From Buchnera aphidicola (GTDB lineage Bacteria > Pseudomonadota > Gammaproteobacteria > Enterobacterales > Enterobacteriaceae): 64,000 bases of DNA. Of the stretch, positions 30,659 to 40,540 are shown piece by piece; the stretch's first letter is position 1; each line of letters begins with the position of its first letter. Under the pieces are notes generated by a model that was not told where the DNA came from, made no database searches, and saw nothing but the letters and a program-made list of their open reading frames with translations. The stretch lies in NCBI RefSeq assembly GCF_900128725.1, contig NZ_LT667500.1, positions 186,001-250,000 on the forward strand. The letters run 5' to 3'. Both the position numbers and the translations under genes were made by a program.

Positions 30659-32050
30659 TTAAAGTAAATGAAGTAATTTTTTATTTTTTTTATAAAATCG
30701 CAGTATTCGAAATATTGATTTAATTTTTTTTGGATCTTTTCGTCCAGGTGATAACTCTAAACCCGTGTTAAAATCTAGCCCCCGAAAACCTAAAGTAGAC
30801 GCTAAAAAACTATTTTTTAAATTTAATCCTCCTGCTAGCATCATATCGGCGATTTTAAAGGTTTTAATTAACCGCCAATCAAACGTTTGTCCGGTACCTC
30901 CGGCCTGATTGTCTAATAAATAACGATTAATATTAGAGTTAGTTTTTATAACAGTATCTTTTTTCATAGAAATCGCTTTCCAGATTCGCACACTTTTAGG
31001 TAATATCCTTTTTAATTTTTTAATAAATATATCGTCTTCTGTGCCATGTAATTGTACGGCATATAAATTAAATTGATCAACTTTATTTAAAATATATTGA
31101 TGTGATTCGTTTCGAAAAATACCAATATATTTTAATTTGGTATAAGTAACAATTTCTTTAGCTTCCTGATTATAAATATATCGTGGAGATTTTGGAATAA
31201 AATTTAATCCACCATACACGCAGCCATATTTTTCTGCATATTGTGCTTCAAGAGGATTTTTTAAACCGCAGATTTTGTTTTCGCCATAAATTATTGAACG
31301 AGTAGCAGACTCTAAATTTTTAGATTTCATTAAGTGACTGCCAATTAAAAAACCATCTACAACTTTACTCAAATCCCTAACATCTGTATAGCTTGTAATT
31401 CCAGACTCACAAATAATAATTCTATCTTTTGGAATTAACTGTGCTATTTTTTTTGTTTTATGAATATCTACTGATAAATCTTTTAAATTTCTGTTATTAA
31501 TTCCTATAACTTCTGCATTTAATGCTAATGCGCGCTTTAACTCCTCTATATTATTTATTTCGGTTAAAACGCCTAAATGCATTTGTTTGGCAATATTGGA
31601 TAATTTCATATATGTAGCGTCATCTAGAATAGATAGCATTAAAAGAATAGCATTAGCTTTGTGATAACGAGCATAATATATTTGATATGGATCGATAAAA
31701 AAATCCTTACATAATAAAGGTTTTTTAGTATTTTCTCGAGCTTGTAATAAATATTCAAAATTACCATGAAAAAACTTTTCTTCGGTAATGACGGAAATAA
31801 TATCAGCATATTTGTCATAAACATTTATGATTTTAGAAATATTGAATTTTTTATTAATAATTCCATTTGACGGTGATGATTGTTTGCACTCCAAAATAAA
31901 TGCCGGGTGATTTTTTTTTAAATGATCTTTAAATGATATTCTTGATTTTTCAATTTTTTTTTCAAACGAAAGCAGTGGTATATTTTTTTTTTGATATTGA
32001 ATCCATTGATATGTACTGGTTAATATTTTAGACAGTATATTGTTTTTCAT
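30659..32050 (-). CDS. trpC: Bifunctional indole-3-glycerol-phosphate synthase / phosphoribosylanthranilate isomerase
   Basis: Fused TrpC(F) of 463 aa (E. coli 453), doing two consecutive steps. The N-terminal IGPS barrel shows FILECKQSSPSNG, LLCKDFFIDPYQIY and the Glu in LTEINN; the C-terminal PRAI barrel shows KICGLKNP with its catalytic Cys and LLDNQAGGTGQTFDW with its Asp. The fusion is the enteric arrangement. It is 17 bp after trpD. No damage seen. A 61-codon frame inside it on the same strand is a shadow. Confidence 0.97.
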   Translation of the reverse strand: MKNNILSKILTSTYQWIQYQKKNIPLLSFEKKIEKSRISFKDHLKKNHPAFILECKQSSPSNGIINKKFNISKIINVYDKYADIISVITEEKFFHGNFEYLLQARENTKKPLLCKDFFIDPYQIYYARYHKANAILLMLSILDDATYMKLSNIAKQMHLGVLTEINNIEELKRALALNAEVIGINNRNLKDLSVDIHKTKKIAQLIPKDRIIICESGITSYTDVRDLSKVVDGFLIGSHLMKSKNLESATRSIIYGENKICGLKNPLEAQYAEKYGCVYGGLNFIPKSPRYIYNQEAKEIVTYTKLKYIGIFRNESHQYILNKVDQFNLYAVQLHGTEDDIFIKKLKRILPKSVRIWKAISMKKDTVIKTNSNINRYLLDNQAGGTGQTFDWRLIKTFKIADMMLAGGLNLKNSFLASTLGFRGLDFNTGLELSPGRKDPKKIKSIFRILRFYKKNKKLLHLL

Positions 32051-32067
32051 AAAATGACCTAATTAGA

Positions 32068-33069
32068 TTATTGATATAATCGAGATAATTGAAGCACAAA
32101 GTCATAAATTTTACCCGTTTTAATAAACTCTAAAATATTTAATGTATTTTCTCGGAGATTCTCACTACCTAAGACTTTCATTAGTAATGAAACGTTAATA
32201 GCTATAGTGCGAACATAAGTTTTTTCTCCAGACCCTTGAAATAATTTTATAGTTTCAAGATAATTTTCTTCTGAAGTTTTATTTAAAATATATTTTTTAG
32301 GACATTTTTGTAATCCAAAATCCTCCGGAGATAATATATATTCAGTAACATTATTATTATTTAATTCTACTACATGCGTATTAGCGTGTAAGGTAGCTTC
32401 GTCCATTCCTCCGCTATGAACTATAATGGCTCTCTTGTACTTTAAAGTAGCTAATATTTTAGCGTATATTAACATTAATTCTATTTTATAAACTCCAATT
32501 AATGCATGCTTGGGTTGTATTGGATTTAAAAGAGGGCCCAGTATATTAAATATCGTTTTTGTTTTCAGCAAACTACGAACTTTAGAAACGTTCTTAAAAT
32601 GATCCAAATAAAAGTTAGCTAACAAAAAACAAACGTTATATTTATCTAGAGAGTAAATTGCCTGCTTCACAGGAATCTCTAAATTAAAATTTAATTTTTT
32701 TAATAAATTTGCAGAACCTAGATTATGAAATGATCCTACGTTACACATTTTTGCTATTTTAATCCCATAACACGCTGCTACAATCGCGCTAACTGTAGAA
32801 ATATTAAAACTATTTTTTTGATCACCTCCAGTACCAACAATGTCTACAACACAATAGCTCGGCTTAGGAAAATTCTTGATATGTTGAATAACTAATTTTC
32901 TAGCTCCTAATATTTCTTCATATGTTTCTGATCTGGCCGATAAAATTGCTAATACAGCAGCGATTTGTATGTCGTTTAATTTTTTATAAAAAATATTATG
33001 AAACAAAGTATAACTTTCAATTTCGCTTAAATATTCTCCACTATAAATTTTTTTTAAAATTTTTTTCAT
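32068..33069 (-). CDS. trpD: Anthranilate phosphoribosyltransferase
   Basis: Transfers phosphoribose from PRPP to anthranilate, 333 aa. It contains only the transferase domain; the TrpG amidotransferase that is fused to TrpD in E. coli is absent, as expected for Buchnera, where trpEG is encoded elsewhere (often on a plasmid). PRPP-binding GTGGDQKNSFNIST and the KMCNVGS motif are intact. First gene of trpDCBA. No attenuator or leader peptide with Trp codons is seen upstream, so operon control looks lost, although the committed-step genes trpEG are not here to check. Confidence 0.96.
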   Translation of the reverse strand: MKKILKKIYSGEYLSEIESYTLFHNIFYKKLNDIQIAAVLAILSARSETYEEILGARKLVIQHIKNFPKPSYCVVDIVGTGGDQKNSFNISTVSAIVAACYGIKIAKMCNVGSFHNLGSANLLKKLNFNLEIPVKQAIYSLDKYNVCFLLANFYLDHFKNVSKVRSLLKTKTIFNILGPLLNPIQPKHALIGVYKIELMLIYAKILATLKYKRAIIVHSGGMDEATLHANTHVVELNNNNVTEYILSPEDFGLQKCPKKYILNKTSEENYLETIKLFQGSGEKTYVRTIAINVSLLMKVLGSENLRENTLNILEFIKTGKIYDFVLQLSRLYQ

Positions 33070-34342
33070 ATCTTCTTCTACAAAAATTGTTATTTGATAA
33101 TGAAATTTAATTTAATACTAATTGAACTATTTAGTTTTTTAAAATGAGTAGTAATGTATTTGAGGTATTAAAAATATGAGAGATAACTGAATATGGATTT
33201 TTATTAAATGATCCGAATATTTATTATAAATATTTTTACTATCTGGATAGAATTGATTTAATTTATATAATTTTATAAATGAACCTAATTATTAACTAGA
33301 GGTATTAAAATAAGGTCATTAGAAAATCATTTATTATCTTTTAAAAAAAATATTGTATACGAGCTCCTACTTTTGAACAAATGGATTATATTTCTCACAC
33401 AAATGATAATTATCATTTCAAAAACTTAGATTACTGCAGCATTCATGATTAATTATATTTAAAATGATTAAATGAATTTCATAATATGTTTGTATTACGG
33501 TTGATAATGAATAATTTTTTCTTAATTAATAATTTTTGTTTTTTTATTTTCTTCCGTATATGAATCATCTTTAATAAAAAAAATATTAATATTATTTTGA
33601 TTTTTATAATATATTTTAACATGTCTATTACTATATTACCATGATGCTTAATAATTAAAAAAAAATAGCTAAATGTCTTTCAAGAAAAGAACGTGAGTTT
33701 AGAGTATTTTTTATTATCAATAATACAAGAAAAAAAATATTTTTCAACATTAATTGACATCAGGAGTTTATTTGTAGATCAAATACTTTTTATTCTTATA
33801 CCGATATATATTTTACATGTTAGAATCTGAACTCCTTAAAATATTATATTTTTATTTTTTCTAGAGCTCTAGATATTAACCAAATTTAAAAATTTCTAAT
33901 ATATTTAGCTTAGTATCTTTGCTTTAAGTCATTTTATTAAATGTTTATAATAGCATTCATTGGTTTGAATATGTGTATTGTTTTTCTGATATTGTGTGAT
34001 TTGTTTGTCCTATACGCTGCGCAAATGCCAGCTAGTTATTTTTTCTGTTGTAGACTAATTTTATAGTGAAATATTATTAAGTAAGACTTGTAAAAACGGT
34101 ATTCTTTTTTACTTTTATAAACACGTAATTTTTAGGGTTAAAAAAAATATTTATATAGTCGAAAATATTTAACAAGCAATACTTTAAACCCTGTAATTAA
34201 AAGTTTATTGATAAAATATATAACTGTTAATATAAATTTGATTACAAGTATTATTATAATTACAGCAGTTTTTAATTAGAAAATTATTTCTTTATAATCA
34301 AGATGTGTATTGTGTATACAAAAACATTGGGGGGATCATGCT
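33070..34342. other. 1.27-kb gene desert between trpD and rluB
   Basis: The largest stretch without a gene in the window. It holds no ORF over 60 codons with credible content. One short frame near 33370-33450 (reading PTFEQMDYISHTNDNYHF and on to SIHD) has a coding look but matches nothing I know. A perfect 14-bp palindrome TCTAGAGCTCTAGA is at 33860-33873, and 7-base arms AGGAGTT/AACTCCT face each other at 33762 and 33830. In E. coli, yciV, yciO, yciQ and btuR/topA lie around rluB and trp; all are absent. Probably one or more genes decayed beyond recognition, plus the trpD promoter. Confidence 0.5.
33860..33873. repeat. 14-bp perfect palindrome in the desert
   Basis: TCTAGAGCTCTAGA is perfectly self-complementary and unusually GC-rich in its core for this background. 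It could be a dyad operator or chance. No homologous copy was noticed elsewhere in the window. Confidence 0.3.
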
Positions 34343-35074
34343 ATGAAAGAAAAAATTCAAAAAATTTTATCTAATTGCGGACTGGAATCACGCCGCAATA
34401 TTGAAAAAAAAATAAACCTAGGGTTGTTAAAAGTAAACGGAAAACTTGTATTTTTAGGAGAACGTTTTAGAAAAAAGGATATAAAATATATTATTTTCAA
34501 TAAAAAAAAATTTTTTTTAAAAAATGATTGCATAAAAATTATTATGTATAACAAACCGATAGGAGAAATATGCACTACAAAAGATGCTTTTGGCAGAACA
34601 ACTGTATTCAAGAATTTGCCTAAATTACTAAATTCTAAATGGATCAGCGTTGGTCGTTTAGATATCAATACATCAGGTTTATTGCTATTTACTAATTTTG
34701 GTGAATTAGCGTATCGCTTAATGCATCCTAGTTATATGATCAAGCGAGAATATTTAGTCCAAGTTTCCGGAAAAGTATTAAAAAAAAAAATTTTTATGCT
34801 TTTGTCGGGGATAAAAATAAATAATTCTATTTCTAAATTTTACGAAGTGACTATGATTCAGAATCAAAAAAAAAACAAATGGTATAAGGTATCTTTATTT
34901 CAAGGAAAAAATAAAGAAGTTCGATTACTATGGAATGCTGTAAACATTACAGTGCACAGATTAATTCGCATTAGTTACGGACCAATACAGTTACCTAAAA
35001 ATTTAAAGTTAGGAACTTTCGTAAAATTAAGCACTTTAGAGAAAAAAAATTTAATTAAATTAGTGAACTTATAA
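34343..35074 (+). CDS. rluB: 23S rRNA pseudouridine synthase RluB
   Basis: Makes pseudouridine at 2605 of 23S rRNA. From ATG 34343 it is 243 aa (E. coli 291; the long C-terminal tail is shortened). This start is chosen because GGGGGGAT lies 7 bases upstream; a TTG 11 codons earlier adds an unrelated peptide. Seen: N-terminal S4 RNA-binding domain (KIQKILSNCGLESRRNIEKK) and the RsuA-family catalytic motif GRLDINTSGLLLFTNFG with the nucleophilic Asp. It stands alone after the long gap. Confidence 0.92.
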   Translation: MKEKIQKILSNCGLESRRNIEKKINLGLLKVNGKLVFLGERFRKKDIKYIIFNKKKFFLKNDCIKIIMYNKPIGEICTTKDAFGRTTVFKNLPKLLNSKWISVGRLDINTSGLLLFTNFGELAYRLMHPSYMIKREYLVQVSGKVLKKKIFMLLSGIKINNSISKFYEVTMIQNQKKNKWYKVSLFQGKNKEVRLLWNAVNITVHRLIRISYGPIQLPKNLKLGTFVKLSTLEKKNLIKLVNL

Positions 35075-35287
35075 AAACTTATAATTACTAAACATATAAT
35101 GTAAAAAAATAAAAAAATAATTTTTTTACTAACTGATAATATACTTTAGCCCTTAAACTCAAAAAAACGATTCTCTCCATTGTTATTAAAACAAACTATA
35201 TCAGTACAATGATATAAATATTTTTTCTGTATAACTGGTAAATAAATAAAAATGACTTCCGGAAATATATTCTATAAATATTGATCA

Positions 35288-36112
35288 TCAGTTTTTATTA
35301 ACACATCCATGGTTTTCATATATATCATGTATTTTGCGTGTTTTTTTTAAAAAAAATTTTAGAATACCCGGGTGTCCGATTAAAATTAACTTACTTTTAA
35401 TATAATTGTGTCCTCCAAGAAAATCGGTTATTAAACCACCTGACTCCCTAATTTGTAATTCTCCAAAAATAATATGTAATTCTCTTTCATTAAATCCTAA
35501 GTAGATATTAATTTTTCCAGAGGATAAATAAGCTAAATCTAAAAGAGAGCACCCAGTTTGTCTGAAAGATACTTTTTCTTGTAAAAAATACTGAAGTAAT
35601 GATACATATAAGTATGTATTTTTTTTATTTTTATTTTTAAAATATATAGCTATAATTTTATTATGAGAAAAACTATTATTTTCGCAGCATCGAGTTCTAA
35701 CGCCATTTAATTGAGCACCTTGGCCTCGAATAGCAGTAAATAAATCATTTTTAATTGGATCATAAATTACTGATATATATGCTTGGTTTTTTTCCTTAAT
35801 GAGGAGAGATAAACAAAAATGAGGAATTTTTTTAATAAAATTAACTGCTCCGCTTAAGGGATTAATGAACCATTGGCGATGACTAAGTGTATTTTTTTTT
35901 TTAGAAAAGATATTAATAACTGCGTGATGAGGATAAGATCTATGTATAATGGTATCGATTGTGAGAAAAATTTTTTTTCGAATGGCCTTTATATAATTCA
36001 AAATATTTTTTTTTTCTGAGTTATGAGTAATATCTTTTAAATCATAATCTTGAGCAAGAACTTTTCCGCCGGTTCGAATAGCCCTAATAGCGATATTTAA
36101 TATTGGATTCAT
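35288..36112 (-). CDS. suhB: SuhB-like protein that has lost the inositol-monophosphatase active site
   Basis: Homologue of E. coli SuhB (267 aa; here 274 aa from ATG 36112, which starts MNPILNIAIRA like E. coli MHPMLNIAVRA; the frame extends 52 codons upstream without family similarity). Fold motifs remain: NFIKKIPHFCLSLL, VIYDPIKNDLFTAIRGQGAQLNG, SLLDLAYLSSGK, SGGLITDFLGGHNY. All metal ligands are gone: the EES (E67) site is IFS, WVIDPLDGTTN is WFINPLSGAVN (D84 to N, D87 to S), D44 is replaced, and the RPWDFAAG Asp (D220) is His. It cannot be an active Mg-phosphatase. In E. coli SuhB also acts in the rRNA antitermination complex with NusA, a role independent of catalysis; this protein probably does only that. 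Confidence 0.88.
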   Translation of the reverse strand: MNPILNIAIRAIRTGGKVLAQDYDLKDITHNSEKKNILNYIKAIRKKIFLTIDTIIHRSYPHHAVINIFSKKKNTLSHRQWFINPLSGAVNFIKKIPHFCLSLLIKEKNQAYISVIYDPIKNDLFTAIRGQGAQLNGVRTRCCENNSFSHNKIIAIYFKNKNKKNTYLYVSLLQYFLQEKVSFRQTGCSLLDLAYLSSGKINIYLGFNERELHIIFGELQIRESGGLITDFLGGHNYIKSKLILIGHPGILKFFLKKTRKIHDIYENHGCVNKN

Positions 36113-36295
36113 GTATTTTTTTCTTCTCTTATGTTTAGACATTAAGGCATTAAATATTTTTATAGATAAACATATTTGTAAAAAACATATTTTTCCATAA
36201 AAAGAACTAAATATTATATACTTATTTTTAATTAAGTTAAAAACTTTATTTTTTATTCTAATGCTCAAATAATATTTTATTATACATTCTGGAAG

Positions 36296-37387
36296 ATGAT
36301 TATGTTGAACAAAGTCCTCGTTAAAGACTTAGGCAAAAAAGACAACTTACTAAACTTTAATTTAAAGAAAATGATAGATTTTATGATAAAATTAGGAGAA
36401 AAAAAATTTAGAGCTGTACAAATGATGGAGTGGATATATAAAAAATATAAAAAAAAATTTAATAAAATGAGCAATTTAAGTCGCCCCCTGCAAACGCAGT
36501 TAGAACAAATAGCTATTATTCAGCTCCCTAAATGTGTTACAAAAAAAAAATCGCAAGATGGCACAATCAAATGGATTTTTCTACTAAATACAGATTGTAT
36601 TGAAACAATATATATTCCAGAAGGAAATCGAGCGACTTTATGTATTTCATCACAAGCTGGATGTATGTTAAAATGTAGTTTTTGCGCAACAGGGCATTTA
36701 GGATATAAACGAAATTTATTAGTATCTGAAATAATTGGCCAAATATGGTATGCCACTGATAAAATACGAAAATATAAATTAAAAAATTCATCTTTACCTT
36801 TAGTTACAAATATTGTTATGATGGGGATGGGGGAACCATTATTAAATTTAAAAAACATTATTACTTCTTTAGATATTATTTTAAGTAAAAACGCTTTTAA
36901 TTTTTCTAAAAACAAAGTTACGCTATCTACTTCGGGAATTGTTCCTGCAATAAATAAAATAGCTGGAAAAATTGATATTTCATTAGCTATTTCTTTACAT
37001 GCATCAAATGATAATATCCGAAACACACTGATGCCGATCAATAAAATTTATAACATTAAACAATTGTTATTATCTGTAAAAAACTATCTCAATTATTCTA
37101 CCGCTAATCGCGGAATAGTTACCATAGAATATATAATGTTATCAGACATTAATGATCATTTGCTTCATGCTAAAGAATTAGCATATTTGTTAAAAACAAT
37201 ACCATGTAAAATTAATTTAATTCCTTGGAATGTTATTCAAAATACTCATTACAAATGCAGCACTCATGAAAAAATTATTAGTTTTTCTAATTTTTTAAGA
37301 AGTCAAAATTATACTGTTACTATCAGAAAAAACCGAGGAGCGGATATTAATGCTGCTTGCGGTCAATTAATTGGACAAAAACACTAG
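36296..37387 (+). CDS. rlmN: Dual-specificity 23S rRNA/tRNA adenine C2-methyltransferase
   Basis: Radical-SAM enzyme that methylates A2503 of 23S rRNA and A37 of some tRNAs. It is 363 aa (E. coli 384, shorter C-terminal tail). The CX3CX2C cluster is C123, C127, C130 in AGCMLKCSFC. The two mechanistic cysteines are present: C116 in ATLCISSQ, and the methyl-carrying Cys in DINAACGQL near the C-terminus. GMGEPLLN binds SAM. It contains an A10 tract at 36541-36550 that is still in frame. The neighbour hisS is downstream on the same strand, echoing the E. coli rlmN-rodZ-ispG-hisS string with the middle genes lost. Confidence 0.95.
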   Translation: MIMLNKVLVKDLGKKDNLLNFNLKKMIDFMIKLGEKKFRAVQMMEWIYKKYKKKFNKMSNLSRPLQTQLEQIAIIQLPKCVTKKKSQDGTIKWIFLLNTDCIETIYIPEGNRATLCISSQAGCMLKCSFCATGHLGYKRNLLVSEIIGQIWYATDKIRKYKLKNSSLPLVTNIVMMGMGEPLLNLKNIITSLDIILSKNAFNFSKNKVTLSTSGIVPAINKIAGKIDISLAISLHASNDNIRNTLMPINKIYNIKQLLLSVKNYLNYSTANRGIVTIEYIMLSDINDHLLHAKELAYLLKTIPCKINLIPWNVIQNTHYKCSTHEKIISFSNFLRSQNYTVTIRKNRGADINAACGQLIGQKH

Positions 37388-37523
37388 GTATACAAAAATA
37401 AATTACTTTTTAAACAATATTTTATATATGAAGCAATAAATACATATAAGTTGTATACACATTTTATGTACTTGAGATATAAAAATTATATAATAAAAAA
37501 TCCTATATGGAAATTAATATCAT

Positions 37524-38804
37524 ATGAATATACCATATCGATCAATTAGAGGTATGCATGATCTCCTCCCCGTTGATACTTGTATTTTGAGTCAAATAGA
37601 AGAAAAGATAAAAAATACCTTAAACAATTATGCATATTTTGAAATTCGTTTTCCTATTGTAGAAGAAACTGGATTATTTGAAAAAGCTATTGGAAACAAT
37701 ACAGATATCATTCATAAGGAAATGTATAATTTTTACGATAAAAAAAAAAAAAAGATTTCTTTAAGACCCGAGGGAACTGTGAGCTGTATACGCGCATGTA
37801 TACAAAATAATATATTTTATAATTCTCCTGTACAAAAATTTTGGTATCACGGACCTATGTTTCGTTATGAGAGACCCCAAAAAGGTCGTTTTCGGCAATT
37901 TCATCAATTAGGAGTAGAGTGTTTTGGTTTAAAAAGCACTATTATTGATTATGAAATTATTCTGTTAACATTAAAAATTTGGGAGCAGTTAAAAATATTA
38001 CCCTACTTAAAATTAGAAATAAATTCTATAGGGAGCATTCAAGATAGAAAAAATTTTTCATTAGACTTACAAATATTTTTTAAAAAACATATATCTCAAT
38101 TAAGCTCGCATGAAAAATATTTATTATCTAATAACCCTATTAGAATTTTAGATAGCAAGAATAGCAATATCATTCAACTATTAAAATCGGCTCCAATATT
38201 AAATAGTTATCTTAGTTTGTCGGCCAATATACGATTTAATAAATTATGCCGTTTATTAAATCAAGCTAACATTAATTATGTTGTAAACAAGCAGCTAGTA
38301 AGAGGGTTAGATTATTATAATGATACTGTTTTTGAATGGACTTCTGATATATTAGGAGCTCAGAAAGCTCTTTGCGCCGGAGGACGTTATGATAGTTTAA
38401 TAAAATATTTAGGAGGAAAAAATAATCCAGCTATTGGATTTGCAATTGGGATGGATCGATTATATATCTTAAAAAAAACGGTATATCAACTTGATCATCG
38501 CGCTTTATTCATAGATATTAATATTCTATTTTTGGAATCAGTATATGCAGTGTTAGCAATAAATATATCTGAAAAATTACGCTTACTGTGGCCTCATCTT
38601 AAGATCAATACTTACTTAAAAACTATAAAAAAAAATAATTACACCAAATTTTCAAAACAAGTAAAATCAAAATTTTTATTGATTTTATCTTCTGATACGC
38701 TAAATTTAAATAAAATTATTGTACAGGATCTAATTAGTCAAAAAAAAACAATTATTTCGTTTAATCGAATTTTTCAAAACCCATGTATGTTTAAAAACCA
38801 ATAA
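37524..38804 (+). CDS. hisS: Histidyl-tRNA synthetase
   Basis: Class II synthetase, 426 aa (E. coli 424). Motif 2 is FRYERPQKGRFRQFHQLGVECFG, the HisA signature is LVRGLDYYNDTVFEW, and motif 3 is ALCAGGRYDSLIKYLGG...AIGFAIGMDRL; the anticodon-binding domain is at the C-terminus. Near residues 73-77 the frame passes through a 14-base A tract (37740-37753, coding KKKKK) where other family members have a short variable loop. The frame is intact there, but the tract is longer than those that break smpB and lipB. Confidence 0.96.
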   Translation: MNIPYRSIRGMHDLLPVDTCILSQIEEKIKNTLNNYAYFEIRFPIVEETGLFEKAIGNNTDIIHKEMYNFYDKKKKKISLRPEGTVSCIRACIQNNIFYNSPVQKFWYHGPMFRYERPQKGRFRQFHQLGVECFGLKSTIIDYEIILLTLKIWEQLKILPYLKLEINSIGSIQDRKNFSLDLQIFFKKHISQLSSHEKYLLSNNPIRILDSKNSNIIQLLKSAPILNSYLSLSANIRFNKLCRLLNQANINYVVNKQLVRGLDYYNDTVFEWTSDILGAQKALCAGGRYDSLIKYLGGKNNPAIGFAIGMDRLYILKKTVYQLDHRALFIDINILFLESVYAVLAINISEKLRLLWPHLKINTYLKTIKKNNYTKFSKQVKSKFLLILSSDTLNLNKIIVQDLISQKKTIISFNRIFQNPCMFKNQ

Positions 38805-38919
38805 TATTAACTTGCTATAAATAAGTATAAAGAAAAAAATTGGCCATTACGCAGTTAATATTTGTTAATTATTTTCATCACCTATTACGCCTAGATACTA
38901 AAAAAAGTAGAATATACAC

Positions 38920-40176
38920 ATGCTAAATAAAAAATTGATACAACAGGATATAGACATTTGGAATTTAGTTGAAAAAGAAAAAACCAGACAAGAATCATGT
39001 ATTAGTTTAATTGCTTCGGAGAACTATGCCAGCTCTTCTGTGCTAGAAGCTCAAGGCTCTTGTTTAACAAATAAATATGCAGAAGGATACCCGGGTAATC
39101 GATTTTATAATGGATGTAAGGTTATTGATGAAATAGAAAACATTGCTATACAGAGGGCAAAAAAATTATTTAATGTTGATTACGTCAATGTTCAGCCTCA
39201 TTCAGGATCACAAGCTAATTTTGCAGTTTTCCAAGCTCTCTTAAGGCCTGGTGATGTCATTTTAGGCATGCATTTAAATCATGGGGGACATTTAACACAT
39301 GGTTCTCCGGTTAATTTCTCTGGAAAAATATATCAAGCATATGCATACGGCGTTAATAAGTCCGGTGAAATAGATTATGAAAATTTAAAAAATTTATCAT
39401 TATTATATCGTCCCCGAATGATTATTGGTGGTTTTTCATCATATTCAGGCATATGTGATTGGAAGTATATGCGAAAAATTGCAGATCAAGTAAATGCATA
39501 TTTTTTTGTAGATATTTCGCATATAGTAGGTTTAATTATAGCGGGTTTGTATCCTAATCCTCTAGACTATGCGCACGTTGTGAGCACAACTACTCATAAA
39601 ACTTTTGGCGGGCCTCGAGGAGGATTAATAATTTCGAGAAATAAAAATCAAGAATTATATAAAAAAATAAATTCTGCGGTATTTCCTGGTAGTCAAGGAG
39701 GTCCCTTAATGCACGTTATTGCCGCTAAAGCTATTGTATTTAAGGAAGCAATGCATCCTGATTTTCTTAAATTACAAAAAAAAGTTTTATTATATGCCCA
39801 AATAATGGTTAAAATATTCTTAAAACGAAATTTTTCAGTTGTTTCTAGAAAAACAAATAACCACCTATTATTAATTGACTTATCGGAAAAAAATATTACC
39901 GGCAAAGAAGCTAGTGATATTTTAGCTAAATCTAGAATTATTGTAAACAAAAATGCGATACCCAATGATACCAGAAAACCATTTATTACCTCAGGAATTC
40001 GTATTGGCACACCTGCAATCGCTAGACGGAATATAGATGTCAAGGACGTTAAACAGATTACCTATTGGATATGTGATATTTTAAATGATCCTCATAACTC
40101 TCAACAAAGCAAGTTTATTAAAACCAAAATAAAAGAAATATGCAAAAATTATCCCATATATAATGAATTAACTTAA
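38920..40176 (+). CDS. glyA: Serine hydroxymethyltransferase
   Basis: PLP enzyme converting serine and tetrahydrofolate to glycine and methylene-THF, the main one-carbon source. It is 418 aa (E. coli 417). The PLP lysine lies in VVSTTTHKTFGGPRGG near residue 229; HLTHGSPVNFSGK, SLIASENYASSSVLEAQGS and KYAEGYPGNRFYNGC are intact. It links to serC in this window, which supplies serine. A strong hairpin follows 130 bases downstream. The antisense frame inside it is a shadow. Confidence 0.97.
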   Translation: MLNKKLIQQDIDIWNLVEKEKTRQESCISLIASENYASSSVLEAQGSCLTNKYAEGYPGNRFYNGCKVIDEIENIAIQRAKKLFNVDYVNVQPHSGSQANFAVFQALLRPGDVILGMHLNHGGHLTHGSPVNFSGKIYQAYAYGVNKSGEIDYENLKNLSLLYRPRMIIGGFSSYSGICDWKYMRKIADQVNAYFFVDISHIVGLIIAGLYPNPLDYAHVVSTTTHKTFGGPRGGLIISRNKNQELYKKINSAVFPGSQGGPLMHVIAAKAIVFKEAMHPDFLKLQKKVLLYAQIMVKIFLKRNFSVVSRKTNNHLLLIDLSEKNITGKEASDILAKSRIIVNKNAIPNDTRKPFITSGIRIGTPAIARRNIDVKDVKQITYWICDILNDPHNSQQSKFIKTKIKEICKNYPIYNELT

Positions 40177-40540
40177 TGAAATAATAAAGCTATTGCGCAG
40201 CATACAAGTATTCTAATTCATCGTAAATATATTATTTTATTTTATATGATAGAATCGGACAGTGATAAGCTCGAATAGTTCTAATCTACAAGTTATTGTT
40301 AAAAATATTTTATGTTACATGAGTAATGTAACATAATTTATAAGTGATCATATTTTTTAATATATTATGAACTGGAAAAAACGGAAAATTAAGCAATATA
40401 AGAAATTATATATTTTTTCAATACATGATTCGAATAGATTCATAAAAAAAACAAAAACGTATATTAAAAATTATGATTTATGATAATATCTATTATTCTA
40501 AGAAATCTCAATATATAAAATATAAACTGTATTAAAAGGT
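40177..40540. other. Intergenic region between convergent glyA and pgl
   Basis: 364 bases between two convergent genes. Apart from the hairpin at 40310-40336, nothing with coding character or homology is seen. No promoter is expected here. Confidence 0.5.
40310..40336. terminator. Hairpin terminator between glyA and pgl
   Basis: Perfect 11-bp stem TTATGTTACAT / ATGTAACATAA with a 5-base loop GAGTA, followed by TTTATAAG on the plus strand and preceded by A-rich sequence, so it could act in both directions between the convergent glyA and pgl transcripts. Confidence 0.55.

Noticed and set aside
33762..33836. Inverted repeat AGGAGTT/AACTCCT with a 60-base gap as an insertion-sequence end
   Set aside because: Arms are only 7 bases, with no target duplication or transposase; compatible with chance.
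36520..37041. 173-codon antisense frame within rlmN
   Set aside because: Antisense shadow of a strongly conserved gene; no domain and no ribosome-binding site.
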